DNA from: Allantophomopsis cytisporea
Lineage: Eukaryota; Ascomycota; Leotiomycetes; Phacidiales; Phacidiaceae
Assembly (NCBI GenBank): GCA_024752435.1
Contig: CP103037.1
Span: 1,302,001 to 1,366,000, forward strand
Reading direction: 5' to 3'
DNA length: 64,000 bases
The notes under the pieces were generated by a model. That model ran no database searches and had not been told where the DNA came from. It was given only the letters and a program-made list of their open reading frames with translations. Positions within the stretch are counted from its first letter, which is position 1; each line of letters starts with the position of its first letter. The position numbers and the translations under genes were made by a program. Positions 1 through 11,996 of the stretch are shown here, piece after piece.

Positions 1-313
1 AGACTAGCAAAGAACTTCGCATCCGCCTCAGTGAAGAAGTACTCGAGGAAGCGGTCAAAGAAGAAATCAGCTTTCTCTTTCCCAAGTACTTTGGCAAACG
101 CCGCACGGTGCTGGTGCTCATGGCCAGGATAGCCAGTTATGAAGTTCTCCATGCTGGATAAGTCAGTCTCAGTTACAAGCTGTATGAATTTGGGTGCATA
201 AGATTGTGAACTTACTTCATCCACCCGCCCAATCCGGCGCCGCGCAGTATTACTACATCCCCATTCCCATCGACGACACGCTCGCCGTCGACTTTCAAAA
301 TTCCGGTCGCCAT
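1..313 (-). CDS. Glycoside hydrolase family 5 protein, N-terminal part (cut by window edge)
   Basis: Only the first two coding pieces are present; the gene runs off the left edge. Exon 1 is 216-313 and begins with ATG at 313. A 62-base intron (donor GTAAGT at 215-210, acceptor CCAG, branch-like CTGACT) leads into exon 2, 1-153, and the frame is kept across the junction. The peptide begins MATGILKVDGERVV and then has RGAGLGGWMN and MENFITGYPGHE. This R-G-x-x-L-G-G-W pattern near the N-terminus marks fungal GH5 enzymes of the cellulase/exo-beta-1,3-glucanase type. It is followed by FFDRFLEYFFTEADAKFF, as in that family. There is no signal peptide, so an intracellular enzyme acting on a glucoside or glycolipid is likely. 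The catalytic glutamates lie outside the window, so substrate and integrity cannot be judged. Confidence 0.85.
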
Positions 314-2553
314 CGTCAGGAATCAATCAAGCAGTAATCGCGCTCTTGACTGTTAACCCCAGATGAAAAGCAATTGATGAATAGCAGTGCAGTCTGGAAA
401 CACGAATGCCTACATGAGTGGACCCCGCGATCTTATATAATTGAAGAGCATCTATCTGCATTGCACTGCAGATTATAGCTGCAGACATGCGCATGTGTGA
501 ATATGCGGCATTGTGTCACTTTCGACGTTTATCCGGCGCGGGCCTGCTGCCGGAGCCTGCGGGCGCTGGCTAAATCCGGATAAATGGACGAAGGGGCTTT
601 GTGGCATGGTGTGACTGCAGGTTGCGCGGATGAACGATGTGAGGACGATGGGAAGATGTGATTGAGGATCCATTTGGTCCACGATACTGGCGTTGGATTT
701 GGAGAGTTTCAGTTGCTGGCGAGAGTTATGGTGAGGTTCTTACTGCTTGCTTCATCCATGTGTGATAGAATCCACAACGTACTGTCCAAATCGTCTGAAA
801 ATGGCATGTTTGATTCTAGTATAGAGTGTACATACAACACAGTTTTAGAAGCCTGTAGAAACCAGAAGAGATGTGATTTTCAAATACTCTTGAAGACGTC
901 TTTCCATCTTAACAATAAAAATCAAGGCTTTCCGTAATATACTTTGCATTTATGCTGTTAGGAAGTATCTTATATTGATTGACTAGGCAGAAATCTAGTG
1001 TGACGAGATATTTCACTCCGATTCTAAAAACATATGAATTACCTTTGCATAGAACCGTAGATACCCTCTCAATTCAAGAGATCAAGCTTGCACCATTTGA
1101 CTTACTATGGATTCTCAAAGCTGGAAACTTTATCAAAACTTTTGTTGGGATCTGAGCTAAGTTATCAATGTGCGTCGCGAATGCTGTCACACACTGGTGC
1201 TTGACTTTAGTTGCTGTAGTTCATGCACGTTCGGATGATAATAGAATTGGAATTCAATACCCCTCGTACCCCCGTCCAGATTGTCGGAAACCTAGCTGGA
1301 CACTCGACACTATTAGAGCAAGACCCCGCTTTGATAAGAGGTGAACAATCTAATCATATAGCCACCGGCAAGGTGTCAACCACGTGTTACCACGTAGTTA
1401 TCTTTTCGCAGTTAGTCGCGCTCAACTCTCTATGCATAGTGATCCGGTGTATCTGAATATCACATATCGAATTGATACTATGGAAAGTACATACGTGTTA
1501 GGCCGTATATTGGGTACTCCGTTGATCGGCATAGACTCAGGTTGAACATTATTACTGTTCCGCGTTGATGTCACTCCTTCCTTTTTTCATTCTTTTTTTC
1601 ATCTTTTTTCTTCATTGTATTAGACGCCATTGTCGTTCAAGAGGCCAGGATATTATGACGCAGCTGTGAGCAGTCTTCGCTTTCGATCTCTTAACATATA
1701 GACTTGACCTTCTATGTTGCATTAGACCTCCAATATAAGAATGGCTGAGGAATCAATGTTTTCATATGTAAAAATGTCCATTAAAAAGTCCATCACCACC
1801 TTGCTCTACATTCCTACTCTCCTACGCTTCTTGCATTTTGTCTTGCATTTATATATCACTCCCGTCCAAATCGGTCATCGTCTGTTCTCAAGATAGCACG
1901 AGTATACACTTGAAGAAATATTGAAGAAAGTAGATGAGGTGACAGAGTTGGACCAATATGTTTTCGTTACTCGTAGCAGAATCGGTTTGTGGAACTAATT
2001 CCTGCCGAAGTCCTCTTGCTGACTGAGAATATACAGCCAAAAAGACCATAGACTTGTTCCTATAACCGAAATCAAATTGGGATAGCTGTAGGAAATCTCG
2101 AGGCTCGTTCTCAAGTATGTGCAGGGGATCAGTTTGAAGAAAGACAACCTTTCTGTAAATCATGACTTTCCCCATCATGAAAAATAGGAAGGTATTGCAC
2201 CAAGGTCGAGCAAAAAATCTACTTTACCGCTACCTCTGACACCAAATCATACCGAATATAAGATAATATTGATCCTCTTGATAACAAATTATCGAGCATC
2301 TGGATTTGCTTTCGGACTACATAAGAACAGCTAGTGAAAACCCTACCCAACTTCTGTCACTTCTTCAGAATGGTCAGATCAAATCCGATATGCAGTGGGC
2401 CTTTTTCAAGCAAACTGACTTAGTCCGCACAAGATGCTTCAGCACGCACACGTTTCGATGCTTCAAATTCAACTTCGGAGCAGCAACGACGTCAAGAGCC
2501 GGCACGAAATAGTGGAACGTTGGGTAGACAGCTCAGATAGCAAGGGAATAGTT
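314..2553. other. Intergenic, no convincing gene
   Basis: About 2.2 kb. The left end is presumably the promoter and leader of the minus-strand GH5 gene. T-rich runs occur near 1580-1615. The open frames present are short, lack recognisable domains and do not join through plausible introns. The longest (about 96 codons, 1888-2178, minus) has no ATG-anchored family resemblance that I know. Confidence 0.5.
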
Positions 2554-3495
2554 TTAGAGATACAAAGTAACCCTATTGTTCTGCTGACGATCCCAAGAAG
2601 TCAGCGCCATGCCCCTGGATGCAGCAAACACTGGATCAACTCATTCCTTAGACGAAGCCTTCGCAAGCAAGACCTTGTAACGCTCTCCCATCACTTCACT
2701 CAATGCCGAACGTAGACGCGAGTTAAAAGCAGACTCGCCCATAAGAACCAACAATTGGTTTCCTTCGGCATAATCTTCTTCTGCTTAAGGGGCATTTCTA
2801 CAAGTGGGCGGATTGCGTCTACGAACATCCTCTGACAGAGGTCCTTCCCTTTTACTTTACTACACTCAGACATAGCAGCCTCTCCAAGGTCGGTGTCGTG
2901 AAGAATCCTGCACTGATCAAAGATCCAATCGTCTTCGACCAGTAGCGTCAGCGTGAGTGCTGCCCGACTGTAATCGACTGCCAACACTACTTGGACGGGG
3001 TCACAAGGTGCCCCAGGAGGACTGAAGCAATGGCCAAGGATACTGTTCGCCAAGGCAGCTTGGCTACAGGCGCGTGGTTGGATAGGCATGGCGTGGTAGA
3101 GCGAGATAGCATTTTGAGCAGAGCTTATATGCTTGTGAGAATTTGGAGATAAGGCCATAGGGACCGTGATATCAGCTACACTGATGTGAAGAGAGAGATA
3201 GGAACTCGTCGCTGTTCGCAACGCAGTCAACACATCCTCGATTGCAGTGGTACTCGAGTTATAGCCAAGCCATACTCTGAAGGCCCGATGAATCGAGTAA
3301 GGAGGGTTCTCTATATATGGCAGGAAATATCACGCTTTGAGATACATCAAAGGTGCTTTCAGGTGCCGCTGCAGCAAATGAAGCATCATCGAGCTCAAGA
3401 AGTCTCATTGCATGTTTATAGCTTGGACTGCCTTCAATCTTAGCTACGTCTATAGCCGTACCATTGGAGAACCAGATGCTGGCAGTTCTACACAT
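2554..3495 (-). pseudogene. Broken Hsp70/actin-fold-like fungal protein gene
   Basis: Three pieces of one protein lie in order on the minus strand in different frames. The first (about 3495-3310) contains WFSNGTAIDVAKIEGSPSYK and ends near FPAIYRE. A one-base shift then gives PPYSIHRAFRVWLGYNSS and the long middle piece with VVLAVDYSRAALTLTLLVED. A second shift near 2787 is needed to reach LVLMGESAFNSRL and MGERYKVLLA. An in-frame TGA at 2641-2643 then interrupts before VDPVFAASRGMAL, and the frame finally closes at 2554. The VLAVDYSR core and the GES...DPVFAASRG tail resemble a family of fungal proteins with an Hsp70/actin-type ATPase fold; that naming is from memory. No in-frame ATG or signal peptide precedes the first piece. 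Two shifts, a stop and a missing start together argue for a dead gene, unless the reads are wrong. Confidence 0.65.
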
Positions 3496-5860
3496 TCATC
3501 CTGTTAGTTCTTCGTAGAGTGCATAAATATCAGAAAGGACTTGCCCGTAGTAGATACAGTCCTATGGTAAGACTGGAACTGTTTGGGATATAGAAAAGGC
3601 TGATCATGCTTGTGTTATACCTATAGAGACGATGAAGAATGATGCAGTATGTTTAACAGAAGGCGATGTTGATATCTCCTCAGACCTGAACGGCTAAGCG
3701 GAAATAGAACGATATACCTCCATCAGGCCTATAACACCCGCGACATGAGGGTATATCGCTTTGTACCTCTGAGCTGTTGGGTCTTAGGGCATCAGAAGAT
3801 TCGATGAGATAAAATTTAATACAGGCAAAGTATTTACAATGAATAACCTTGTCCAGGTTTGCATCAGAATCTACATGTTAATGATAGACACATTCTACAT
3901 TAAGGTACTTGACATGTGTTGGCAAGAGTGAAGTTTCGACGATGTTGATTGACAGTCATGGATCATGTGTGTGTTAGCGGGAGCAAGAGGTCTGCGAGAG
4001 AGACCGGAGTATATATTGGATGTCTTAGGCAGCAAGCAACAGTGGTGCTCATAAATTTCCGTATGTTGAGTCCACATTATTACGACTATTGGAGGCTTTG
4101 CTGCGCTTTCGATTACCTTTTGACACTAAGTACTGTGCATGCAAGAGGTCATCTGTTAGTGGGTTGGCATGCACACGGGGATATTGTGGTTTGGGATTTG
4201 AAAGACGAGGGTCCTGTATGGATTACATGGGGTCAGGGAATCTGAATTGAGAAGGTCGTCGCATTTTAAGATTGTTGGAGTACTTCGTATTCTCAAAGTA
4301 ACCTTCTGAATACCGCCTCGAAGTCTGTCAGCACAAGGGAGGAGGATGCGAATTTAATAGCTACACCGAGAAACCCGCTGAACGACCCGAGGTTCAGGTA
4401 TCTTTCAGATTCGGGGCCTCGCACTGCCGCAAATGAGACGAGATGAAGATGAGTGCAACATTCGAGACCCCTTCCGCCCTTCTTCATGGACCTGTACACT
4501 GCACGGATACAGAATAACTCAAGAGACCCTTGCGCCATGGGGAAGGGTATTCATGTAACGGACCCTTATGATCGACAAGTATCTCCCATGGCACTTTTCT
4601 GTCGATTCTGAGACTTACATATGGGTTCAACATTCTTAGTTCGACCCTCAAATCGCACGGTCGCTGATAGATGGCGCAGTTGGACGCTGTCAAAAGAATT
4701 ACGAGTCCGCGCTTACGGAGTAGTTTGGTACGCAGCTGTTGAACTTACCTAGGTTAGAGATCAACAGCGACTGCAATGAGAATCACGTGCATGTACAGGA
4801 AAATTGCATGGAAGGATTGCTACGCCGAGAGGTGCTTTAATAGGTAGGTACTTACGGAGAGAGCTCTTCTTTGGCCTGTTTCGTATACATAGTACATTTA
4901 CGTAGCTACTTGTCGGGCTGTATATACGGGGACATTCGGATTGATATTCATATGTAGTGCACCTTGTATTTGTGAGGAGGATATCACAACGGAGTATGTG
5001 CTCCGCAATCAAGTACGCAGAGTACATAGCTGAATAGGCAGGGTACTACGTAGAAGATGGATATGATCAAGAGCAGCAGCAGAAAGCATCCAGTCGTTGC
5101 TACGAAGGACGGGGCCCGGCCATTCGGCGGCCCGTCCAACATCTTCATTTCCTGGTCGTCCAGCTTTTCTGATGCTGAATTCAATCAGACGGTATCTTCC
5201 CTTCTTTCTCTTTGAATGATTTTTTGTTTGCTTTCTCCGTTTCCTGGGTCATAACTCCATGCGGGACAAGCCTTGCCAAGGCTTTTTGTGGTTGTGCCAC
5301 TGCTAATTTTTGTCGGATTCGGCACAAAAGGCACATGCTCATGCGATCACTGCGGATGTGGTGTGGGACTAGTAAGGATTAGGTGTCCAAAGTGACGACA
5401 CGAAGATTCGATTCCTGCAAGGTCCGTCCAAGCTCTACGCAAGATATGGCGAGAATCAGAAGTATCTTTCTCCAGTATGTGCACGCCTGGTATTTGGAGC
5501 GAAGAAAGCGTCTCGTATGGAGAGCTAGCACATTCTTGGAAGGGGAAAATATTGCAAGCCTGTCAGTTTTATCTGGATGTTCTTTTCGTCAGAGTCTAAT
5601 CAGGTCTGACACATTGTCCGGCCGGGAGCGCAGGCCGAGACAGAGGGAAGAGAGGACGAAGGAAAGCTTAATGCCCGTCAAACGTTCAACTTTCCCGAGT
5701 TTCGCGATGGAAAAGAAACGGAAAGGGAAGAAGTAGTTAGGTGAAGGAGAGGTGAAGGAGAGGTGAAGGAGAAGTGAAGAATGCATGGAGCAGGAATGGT
5801 GCGAGAATGAATTCACAAGTGACACAATGTTTTTAGATTGTCAGTTTTGTTGAATTGTCG

Positions 5861-5901
5861 GTGACTGACTTGACTGACTTGACTGACTGACTGACTGACT
5901 G
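5861..5901. repeat. Tandem repeat, GACT/TTGACTGAC units
   Basis: A run of GACT tetramers interspersed with TTGACTGAC units is read directly. It is probably a slippage-prone microsatellite; no function is apparent. Confidence 0.9.
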
Positions 5902-6350
5902 CACCACTTCACCGAAACGGTACACTGCAATTGAATGGGCGATTGCAGCTTTGTATGCGTCTTTGTCTTCTTAGGGACCTAAGATACGGACGAAAATACC
6001 TAGCGGTACATACAGATGTATGCAGCACCATAGGTAGATGAGACAGGTAGCATGAAATCTGGTTCACTCCAGTGGCTGATCTTTTAAAGGAGCGTAGTTG
6101 TACCCGAGGGAGTAGGATGTAGGAAAGCATGGAGTAAGGTAAGTATTATGGTAAGGCTCTTGGAGGGGAAAGGAAAGATAAGACAGTCCAGCGGTATGGT
6201 AGGTGTAAGTAACACTCAATGTTTGATGATGATGATTGAATTGTGTCCATTATTCTCGAAAAGCTTAAAGCACATGTGGTGATGTAAATATGTAGAGTAT
6301 GTTTTGGAGGACACACGACTCGGATATAATACGGAGTATTCTCTGTGTTT

Positions 6351-6371
6351 CTCTCTCTCTCTCTCTCTCTC
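6351..6371. repeat. (CT)n microsatellite
   Basis: An uninterrupted CT dinucleotide run of 21 bases. Pyrimidine tracts are common in promoters and leaders of filamentous fungi. Confidence 0.95.
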
Positions 6372-6608
6372 CATGCTGATAATCCATTTCTATTTTTTAT
6401 TTATTTAATTTTCGTGTCAAAATTCATAATTCATGATTAATAATCAATAATTAATCATCAACAATTAATAATCTAACTTCAATCCTGCTTTTTATTCTCT
6501 GTTACTTGTCATGATTATTTGCCCTTTCTCAGCTACACGCATGAATAGGAAATTCTAGAATATGGGTGTGCATGAATATGAAGGCGTAAGGCGTGTGTGG
6601 TGGTGGGT

Positions 6609-6650
6609 AAAGGTAAGGTAAGGTAAGGTAAGGTAGTGAGTGAGTGAGTG
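6609..6650. repeat. GGTAA then GTGA tandem repeats
   Basis: Several AAGGT/GGTAA pentamers run directly into GTGA tetramers. Seen directly; no function assigned. Confidence 0.9.
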
Positions 6651-6790
6651 TTCTCTTGATCTTCATCTACGTAGGACGTGTCAGTGTCATGTGTCTGTCT
6701 GTCCGTTAGGATAAATGGAGTATCGCACGAGTACCTACCTGTATGTAAGTACCGAACTTAGTTAGTAGATATATTCCTTATCTCTCTTCC

Positions 6791-6820
6791 TCTCGCGCTC
6801 TCGCGCTCTCGCGCTCTCTC
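6791..6820. repeat. TCTCGCGC tandem repeat
   Basis: Three copies of an eight-base unit TCTCGCGC, followed by a CT run. Confidence 0.9.
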
Positions 6821-7117
6821 CAACCGTCCAACCCACGAGAGATGCCCACCCCCATCAACCTTGCCTCGCCTTACACTTACCTACATACGCTTACACTTAC
6901 ATACCCTTACACTTTGCTCGACCTGGGTAGATAGCTACCACCCCATCGGATCGGTGATGGTGTACGACCCTTTCACCAATGTAGTCAGCACAATTAGATC
7001 ACCAACAACTCAAACATCCAAACTCGCCCTTGTCGCCGAGTCTCATTTGAACACATACTGTCACTGTAGGTCTGTTTGGATTGTTACGTTGTCAGCTACT
7101 ACTCAAGTAGATCAGTA

Positions 7118-7199
7118 GCCATATCAGCCATATCAGCCATACCAGCCATGCCAGCCCATTATGCCCCGATATGCTCCTCCTCCTCCTCCTCCTCCTCCT
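7118..7199. repeat. ATATCAGCC units followed by (TCC)n
   Basis: Four imperfect copies of a nine-base CAGCCATAT unit (7118-7155) are followed, after a short gap, by a TCC triplet run at about 7173-7199. A plus-strand frame through the triplet run encodes a proline stretch but has no other coding character. Confidence 0.85.
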
Positions 7200-7413
7200 A
7201 CGCACGGCTGGCTCCTTAGAACCATCTCTCCACATTTCCTCCTCGCTCATTCCATTATCCAACGTTTGTCGACTCGTTCTCTAATGACTTCTCTACTGCT
7301 ATACTGCTTGCAAGATACGTTGGCACCCGCACCTGAACCCGCGCGTATCATATGTATGTCTGGGGGCGGACAACCAAATACCGTAGGATAAGTAGGGTAC
7401 GTATGTAGTAGAG

Positions 7414-7448
7414 TACATACATACATACATACATAGATAGATAGATAT
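7414..7448. repeat. CATA/GATA tetranucleotide repeat
   Basis: CATA tetramers pass into GATA tetramers. Simple sequence; no gene overlaps it. Confidence 0.9.
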
Positions 7449-8183
7449 ACACGCTGATCCTTATCCTCCCTACCTTACCTATCCTATTCTACTTCACCTA
7501 CCCCAAAAGCAGCTACTTGTCTATCCATCACATCCTCTTCCTCGGAACTCTACACTTATCTACTCTACGAGTACTCAACCTTCATCCGTCTTCTCTAACC
7601 ATCAACCTACTCATTACCTAAGTCCTACTTGCTGCATAGTCTTCGGTGTTCACAGACCTTACCCGTCCTTACCTCTCTTACTCAGAGGCTGTCAATCTGC
7701 CTCTTCGCCGCAGCCTAATCTTATGAACACTTCGACTTCAACTTCTTCAACTCCCAGCAGCAAACACAATCACCATAACATTAAAGCCCAAATAAACCGA
7801 TGTCGTGCCCCTCATTCATCTGATAACAAACAACAACAACAACAACAGCCCTGTGATGCCTCCTCACTCTTCACATCAAACCGACCTACTTGACGAATTG
7901 ATCACTTCGCGCAGGGCCATCTTGCGATAAGCTTTCCGCCCGGTCCAGCGTGAAAGGGCAGCCTTCACCCCAATAAACAAATCAACAGCATCCTCTTTCA
8001 TCATAAAACACAGTCATAGACCTACCTAGACCCCAGAGTCCTAGGAAATCTAACGCTGCATTACTTTCCGAACAAACTAGAGACTCGTGGTTCGCCGAGT
8101 CTTTCCCGACGAACAGGTTACATAATTTCTCGTAATAGTTCAACTCGGCACGCGAGCTCGACCCTATACGGGCGAAAGTGAAG

Positions 8184-9692
8184 ATGATGACCCTTCCAAG
8201 GTCCTTCCTCTTCTCCCGCAATCAGACCACCAACAACCTCAATAACAATAAACACGTTTCTCAGACCAACAAGAACAACCGCCGGCCTTCACCTACGAAT
8301 CCAAATAAATCTAGAGTAGAGGGTCAAATTACAGAATCGAAGCCGCCGGTGAGCAATGTCTCCGCGCCGAGACCTGCTAACCGCGAAATGTCTACCACCA
8401 CTACTATGACGAAGTCGCCAGTCTACACCGAACCCCTCATCATCCCGGTACGAGGAAATCGTGACAACTCCCATACAACAAGAAGATCAGAAGAAATTCG
8501 AGATCGCAGAAACCATGGAAGAAGACAACAATCAGAGCGTCGCCAGCCATCGCCGGCTTCATTGTCTCCTTCCATCGCAAACTTACTCGCGACCACTTCC
8601 ATTCCTCGGCCGAAATCCTCATCGAGATCACAGCGAGTTAGCGGACATGGACAGAGATTAACGGTTGATGCTGTCCTGAAGCATACCAGAGTCTCGGAGA
8701 AAGAGTTCAACTTATCAATGGGTAGAAGTCCGCTGGACTATCTGCTCAGTCCTCCAGAAGATCTGGAAGGCGATGAAACTCTTGATGATAGTGATGCCTG
8801 CGATCAATCAGTGCTATCATCACGCGCAATGAGTGTCGAGTCCATGCCATCACTAAGCGACTCTGTCGATGCTACACCCAGTCTGGGTTCCGTCATGACT
8901 CCGAGCCCACGGGGTCGAAGAACACTACCCACTCGGCGATTGGAATCTGTCAAGTCAGAGGGAGATTCCCCCGAGGATCCGCTGTCAATATCAGATACTG
9001 AGATTGACCAGTTAGACTTTCGTGTATTTGATGACTTGTCAAGCGACAAGGCTTCAATCACGAGTTCAGCCGGCGCAATATCTCGAAAATCAGCGTTCAA
9101 GTCAAATCTGACGGCTTCTTTACGAGCAATCAGATCTGCTGCAAGATCTTTGTCTAATCTTGCTCCACCACCAATTACTCCGGATGATTTCCTAACTAGA
9201 TCTATCTTGACTATCGATCCGCAAGTGCCTTTCACCGATGAGCGAATGCCTCCACGCCTTGAGGATACTCCTACAGCTGCTCTCAGACGGTATCTGAATC
9301 CCACGACCAACGCTCCCATTGAGGCCCACGTACCAACCTTCGCAACACAATCCGATCACAATTACAAATGCACAGCATCTATTCAAATGCAGACATACAA
9401 GTTCTCACGGGCGGCAAAGAGTACATCACCAAGTGTCATCAGCAAGCGCACACAGACATCTACGGAAGAGGTCTTCAACCCCGAGCCCCTGGCCCGTCAG
9501 CGCGATAAGAGAGAAAATTCCGACTGGCTACGAATGATTGTTTTGGAAATGGCTATGCGTCGTGCGGGCAAGCTTGCAGAGGACCGACCTGGTAAAGCCA
9601 AATGGGCTTTGGCAGCACGTGTTCCATCGACCACCACCTATGAGATTAGGGAAGGTGTCCCAGTGAGATGGATTGCTCAGACCCTTGAGTGA
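8184..9692 (+). CDS. Conserved-looking disordered fungal protein, unknown function
   Basis: This intronless frame encodes 502 residues. I take the ATG at 8184, the first of two adjacent ATGs; the frame opens slightly upstream only with a GTG. The N-terminal 150 residues are rich in N, T, S, R and P and look disordered. A block with SIANLLATTSIPRPK, then LTVDAVLKHTRVSEKEF and MGRSPLDYLLSPPED looks conserved in character. A serine/proline-rich middle follows with acidic patches such as SDTEIDQLDFRVFDDL. Later come RMPPRLEDTPTAALRRYLNP and, near the end, DWLRMIVLEMAMRRAGKL with an R/K-rich tail. There are no membrane segments, signal peptide or known catalytic motif. Many S/T-P sites suggest phosphorylation. 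I do not recognise a characterised family; the long leader hints at post-transcriptional control (inference). Confidence 0.8.
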   Translation: MMTLPRSFLFSRNQTTNNLNNNKHVSQTNKNNRRPSPTNPNKSRVEGQITESKPPVSNVSAPRPANREMSTTTTMTKSPVYTEPLIIPVRGNRDNSHTTRRSEEIRDRRNHGRRQQSERRQPSPASLSPSIANLLATTSIPRPKSSSRSQRVSGHGQRLTVDAVLKHTRVSEKEFNLSMGRSPLDYLLSPPEDLEGDETLDDSDACDQSVLSSRAMSVESMPSLSDSVDATPSLGSVMTPSPRGRRTLPTRRLESVKSEGDSPEDPLSISDTEIDQLDFRVFDDLSSDKASITSSAGAISRKSAFKSNLTASLRAIRSAARSLSNLAPPPITPDDFLTRSILTIDPQVPFTDERMPPRLEDTPTAALRRYLNPTTNAPIEAHVPTFATQSDHNYKCTASIQMQTYKFSRAAKSTSPSVISKRTQTSTEEVFNPEPLARQRDKRENSDWLRMIVLEMAMRRAGKLAEDRPGKAKWALAARVPSTTTYEIREGVPVRWIAQTLE

Positions 9693-11996
9693 GCAATCTA
9701 AGCCGACAGAATCAGCACGTTGGTTATCTCAACATTCAACGTACACACTCCAATGCTCTGGGAAACGATAAAGGACTTTTCCCCAGAGGATGCTCCCTCC
9801 GTTCCTCCATCATCGTCAGTCGACCAATTTACAACAGTCGGCAGTCGCTGCGGTCGACAAGGATAATGCCGCCACTGCCGGTATTCTCCAGGAAAATGTT
9901 TTCTGGAATTCATGGGCTATTAGCGGGGACCCTTGATCGAACATGTGTGGGTCACGATTCAATCAGTTGGGTAAACTGCGGGTCTCGCATCGTGGCATTC
10001 GACTTTTTTTTCTTCTTTTTTTCTCCCTAACCCCAAACCCCTGCTACCGTGCATGCGGTTTTCGGCTGTCTCAACGGACAACCCTTTTGGGCAAAATTGA
10101 GAGAGGGGCCCAAGGATTGAAGCTAGGATTGGCATTGAATTGCCTTTGTGTGACGAGGTAGCGCATGAGGTGAGCTCAGGAGCTTGTGTGGAGTGGAAAC
10201 TCATCTACTAGGAAGTTGACGGGGTTGATATGCATGGAAGCATTTTATGACATGACGGTTAATGGATAGAAGGGTCTACTTTTTGTTTGTTTTTGTTTTA
10301 TATTTTTTCCCCTTAAAGGATCGGACTTGATAGCGAAGGAAGCGTTTGGGTCGAGAACATTGCAGCATTCTGGCAAGGAGTTGGATGGGCATCAGCATCA
10401 GCATAGCCACGGCGTTCTTTTTTTGTTCTTGTTTGGAGGCGTTTGGTAGACACATCGAGCTGTCATAAGTATTTACGTAAGACTATCCGATAAACAATGA
10501 CAGGTACACAAACTCTACTTTTGTTCCTTCCAATGAATTATTTGCTATCTGTTCTACTGACTTGACACCAAAAAGAGGGTAAAAAAATATCAGATCTCTG
10601 AACAGTCACACTGTGGCTGATGGATGTCTCGTTGACAACAGCGTGGCATTTTGTGGGGAGCTTCCGAAGCCCAAGGGAAAGAAGGGTCATCAAGCATTCG
10701 ACGATCCTACTGAGAAGAGGAATGGCTTGGCTACAGGATCAGGTGAGAAGAGAGTCAGAAGCCGCAGGTCGGGGACAGCACGACGAGTTCACCGTACGCA
10801 CAAACGCACAAACTAGCCCGTTATCGGCGAGACATTGCAAACGGCTGAGCAGGATCTCGTCCAACATGATTCTATTAGTCACGGCTGGCGTACGTCTTAG
10901 TTGGCAAGGGGGGTTTCATCAGCGTTCCCTCCTCATAGACGAGGCGAGAAGCTTCTTTAGTGTCTGATGGAAGGGTACTGCTGGATCATATTGGTCAAAC
11001 ATATTGGAGGTCTTCTATTGGAGAATGGTCGTGATTCGTTCACTTGCCTTCTCACTGCTCTATTTACTTATTTGCTTCTGCCGGACGCCGGACGCTAAAT
11101 GTGCTTCTCGTCATTAAGGGATATCACGTGTTATAGCGGAGGCTCTGCTACGTCTCTTGGTAATGGAGTGAAGTATTATTGGTGGTCAATTCTGGTTGGT
11201 ATCATGCGTCTCCTATAATTGCTTTAGTGTATTGCCGATTTTCAGATATTATGGCATTCGCAGTATATATAGGGCATTTCATAGTTATACTATTGCAACA
11301 GATAATACTTGGTCTTGCTAAGAACAGTTTCGCTATTTTCATAACTACTAGTTTATACCTCAAATGCAGTTCCAATTAGAGAGTGGTAACAAGCATTCTC
11401 ATTTAGATTTTTTATTTTATTTTATTTTTATTTTTACAGACTAGAACGCTAGTAGGGGGTTTTGTCTATATAAACTTGAAGTCTTAATTTCGTATAGCCT
11501 TCTGAGCAAGTTATTAGAAAACACATCTCCACATAGAATGACTACCTTATCCAATCTTCAATCAAAGTACTTGTAACTCTTTTGTTGTTATTATTACGAT
11601 TGGGGAGTCTTCTATACTGACGCTTCAGTGACACATACGTCATGTTAAACCTACTAGAGAAGGAGAACGTTAGATGATTGAGCATAGTTTTAAAGTCAAC
11701 AAGGCCATGAGGAAAACAAACGTTAAGCATTATGTGAAGCTTATAATAAATCCTAGTAAGCCATGAACTTGAACGCAAGTGTCATCTCCTACTTTTAGGA
11801 TCTTATCCTCCTTATCTGACCCTCAGCCTTGCCAGCCTCACACTGTATTCGGCTAAGAGCAACAGTGTCCAGGGCGGACAGCCTATGTACCCCATGAATG
11901 CCACCTCATTCAATCACATTCCTGAATTTATGATATTGCTGTTGATTGATTGTGGTTGAAGCCTCCAGGATGTGAAGAAGAGTACAACCTTCAAAA
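9693..11996. other. Intergenic, no convincing gene
   Basis: About 2.3 kb between two plus-strand genes. It contains homopolymer-rich stretches: T-rich at about 10003-10022, T/G-rich near 10280-10310, and T/A-rich at about 11407-11437. Open frames are short and unrelated to known proteins. The right part should hold the promoter of the recyclin gene. Confidence 0.55.

Larger units (their letters stand above)
3496..8183. other. Long gene-poor, microsatellite-rich region; likely leader/promoter of the gene at 8184
   Basis: About 4.7 kb with no supported coding region. From about 5.7 kb onward it is crowded with simple repeats: GGTGAAGGA units 5739-5777, GACT/TTGACTGAC units 5861-5901, (CT)n 6351-6371, GGTAA and GTGA units 6609-6650, TCTCGCGC units 6791-6820, ATATCAGCC units 7118-7155, (TCC)n 7173-7199, CATA/GATA units 7414-7448 and (CAA)n 7826-7848. 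The last few hundred bases are C/T-rich with several small upstream ATGs, as expected of a long 5' leader. Short frames in this stretch are mostly products of the repeats. Confidence 0.55.

Noticed and set aside
1888..2178. A 96-codon minus-strand frame
   Set aside because: It shows no family signal, no plausible splice partners, and is of a length expected by chance in gene-poor DNA.
8804..9319. A 171-codon minus-strand frame
   Set aside because: It lies wholly opposite the disordered-protein coding frame, has arginine/serine composition from antisense codons and no domain.
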